Of a stretch of 64,000 nucleotides of DNA, positions 61,701-64,000 are shown one piece after another; within the stretch, counting starts at the first letter, position 1, and each line of letters opens with the position of its first letter. The position numbers and the translations under genes were made by a program. The stretch is taken from contig NC_054082.1 in assembly GCF_017562075.2 (NCBI RefSeq), positions 16,240,286 to 16,304,285 of the forward strand, given 5' to 3'. The stretch comes from Anopheles merus (taxonomy: Eukaryota; Arthropoda; Insecta; Diptera; Culicidae). A model generated the notes under the pieces. The model did no database searches. It was not told the DNA's origin and saw nothing but the letters and a program-made list of their open reading frames with translations.

Positions 61701-64000
61701 GCGCTTCAATGATGGTGATGGTGTCGCTCCCTCCCCGCTCGGAGGGTTTCTATCGCCATCATTATCGTGGCCGGGCATCAGCAGTGTACCGAGCCGAGCA
61801 TATGGGCACGCCGGTGGCTGTGCCCGTGCTTCGCTGCTAGACCACGGCACAAAAGTGCAAGTAAAAATATTACGAAAGCCGTCATTACATTCGTCTTCGT
61901 GGTCGTGGTCGTGTACATCGTGTGCGCTGACATTCTGGTTTGTTTTCTTTTTTTCTCCCCCTGTTTGAGGCAATAGAGTCCCTCTCCCTCTCTTTATGTA
62001 TTTCAAGCTCTATGAAGCTTACTCACACAGATTTGCAGTGGTTTTTTTTAAACCCTACTAGCCTCATCTATTTGGCCGTTCTATTACGGTAAGTGCTTTT
62101 TGCGCCTTCCCCTATTTCGCTTACCACGTCCGTCTTATCGCCTGTTTTGGTGTGGTCGTGGAAAACTCATCCACGCAGGATGGGAACACAAAATCCAGCA
62201 CAGTAGCGCTCAGCAGCTCGGTTTCAGCTCGAAAAAAGCTACTTGTCATCCTTTTGATGATGACGATGGGGTTCAGTGTTCGCGTACGCCCCGTGCCGTC
62301 ACCGGCTTTGTGTGCAGGGTGTCCCTCTGACGTGCCTGCTCGGGTCAGATTTGTGCAATGAGAAGCTTCTGGCTGAGAGGCACGTCCTTCCCGGTATTGC
62401 ACTGGATGAACCAAACATGAATTCGTTCGTGTGTTGTTTGATTTTGCTTCCTTCATCCCACTCGATGCCCAGCCCAACCCGTTGTTTTAAAATGAAAATT
62501 TCAAATATTCATTGACCATCCCCAGGTTCCGGGGAGGCCGTTTCAGTGCAAATAGTAGAATGATGCTCGCTCGCTTCACTTCCTGCGAGAGTGTTATCAA
62601 CGAGATCCACAGCTTTAACAGCTTCACAACCGCAAAACCCCCGCTTTTTTTTCTTAGCACCGCTCCTCCAACGCCCTTCCGTTCCGCGCAGTATCGGGGA
62701 AAGTTTTCAAGGTTATTATGTGGTCTTAATTTTTGCACTTCACCGGATCAGAAGCAGCAGTTCTCCGACGCTTCTCTAATGGATCGAAAATGGCTGAACC
62801 GTGCCGTACCGGCTCCGAGAGCGAAATTAAAAGCACCATTTCCTGCGGGGTGTTAATTAAAGAGTAAATTGCGATCGCCTGTGTGTGAGTGTGTGGGCCG
62901 AGACGAGAAAGAGAGTGTAGCGAAAAAGAAGCAGCAAAACGTTCCCGCCATACTTTTTCCATAGTTTCTAATGAAACGCGATGGAGCGAGGAAGCAAAAG
63001 ATGCAATTCCAACGCCTTCATGCAGTTCGATTTCCGGGGCTCAACTCAATCGGAAAACATCTGCTATCGATTTTGATGATGATGGTTTCATTGCAGCCCG
63101 GCGATGGAGCTTTCTAATGTTCAATGCGTGAACGGAGACGAGCCCGACTTTCACCCCATTGCTGCCGGCCACTGAAGTGGAGACTTATTTCTCATTGCTT
63201 TTGGCCAGCTCTTCAGCATGATCATCCAACAATCAGCCAGCATTACGTGGTGGATTATGAAACAGTAATAAAACTTCAAATTAACCAACCCGACCAGCGG
63301 TGGTGATGTGATGGTGGACTTGGACCCCGGCGTCTTGCACGGTTAGCCCATCTCCCCGCGGTTTATCTGGGCAAACCGAGTGGAATAAATCTTTTCTTGA
63401 AATTGTTTCCCAAACGCCTCGTTTGCGTCATCGTGCCCCTGACGCTGTGCAGTGAGTACGGTTTTATGTGCTTCTTCCTTCTTTCAACCAGCTTGAAACT
63501 TGGAATAAAGCGAATAAAAACACACGCACACACACTGTTGAGACCAGAGAGCAAACACGTCCCAAGGATGTGACGGTTGTGTTAGCCAGTCAAAACAGAG
63601 CAGGCAAGCAGGCACCACCAACACCACCACATGAAACCCCGTCTCTTTTCGTCACTGGCGCAATTCCTCGGCCACCTAAATGATGAGAAATAACACAGCA
63701 TTAATGATAATTTAGTCTTTTTGTTTCACTTTTTTGCGTCCCCGCTGCATAAGTTCCACCGGCATGTAATGTAACACACCAACAACAACGAAAAAAAGCG
63801 AATTTTGGAAGGTCCATTCCACGAGCAAAAAGTTGCAAAAGTCCTCCCAACCCCCGAAAAAGGTTGGCTTGATAAGATTAGGCAGGGTACCGTCCCAGCC
63901 GCTCTATTTTAGTGCCTGTTCACAATTCTTTGCTCAACTTTGACACGGATTTCATCACTTGAACCCACCGGAAAGCTTTCCGTTGCTCTTGCTGGCATGG
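58731..64000. other. Right-hand block, probably the first intron of the gene starting at 58674
   Basis: No coding exon recognised on either strand. It has C and G runs (about 59884-59895 and 60937-60943), scattered GAGA and CA tracts, and frames under 165 codons without domains. If the 58674 exon is real, this is its long first intron. Confidence 0.4.

Overview
This window is nuclear DNA from a mosquito, almost certainly Anopheles and probably the A. gambiae complex. The evidence is an eight-exon gene on the + strand whose splice-joined product is 478 residues long and matches the insect odorant co-receptor Orco as I know it from Anopheles (AgOr7). Short spliced introns, dense (CA)n, (TAA)n and homopolymer repeats, tRNA genes, and an LTR retrotransposon of the mag type fit a mosquito chromosome arm. 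There is no bacterial, CRISPR or operon structure. Most long open frames here are chance frames in GC-moderate non-coding DNA.

Layout. 1-6470: no gene recognised. 7419-17865 (- strand): class I fructose-bisphosphate aldolase, five coding exons, 364 aa. Its last intron (7515-14551) holds a complete 4,608-bp Ty3/gypsy LTR retrotransposon (9124-13731), inserted antisense to the host gene, with identical 141-bp LTRs, a 5-bp target duplication and an uninterrupted 1,410-codon gag-pol frame. 21164-21472: a non-coding element with ~108-bp inverted-repeat arms (MITE or foldback). 23813-24875 (- strand): a five-exon Ras-like GTPase of the RASL10 type (199 aa, C-terminal CaaX). 27240-27312 (+): tRNA-Ala(AGC). 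36.3-47.1 kb (+): Orco, with a second tRNA-Ala(AGC) inside its intron 4. 47.2-57.6 kb: no gene recognised. 57.6-58.73 kb (+): probable promoter, 5' UTR and first coding exon (19 codons) of an unidentified gene that continues to the right.

How they relate. The genes are independent transcription units: glycolysis (aldolase), membrane-anchored GTPase signalling (RASL10-like), translation (tRNA-Ala) and olfaction (Orco). What is unusual lies between and inside the genes: a very young retrotransposon in an intron of a housekeeping gene; a set of 50-75-bp hairpins sharing the arm consensus TTGCATAMYTTWAGGCG, mostly in introns; an uninterrupted (AC)89 tract upstream of Orco; a tRNA with an anticodon-stem mismatch nested in Orco; and an arginine in place of the invariant P-loop lysine of the GTPase.

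Gene models were built by hand from splice sites, phase continuity and remembered family sequences. UTR ends, promoters and the right-hand gene are tentative.
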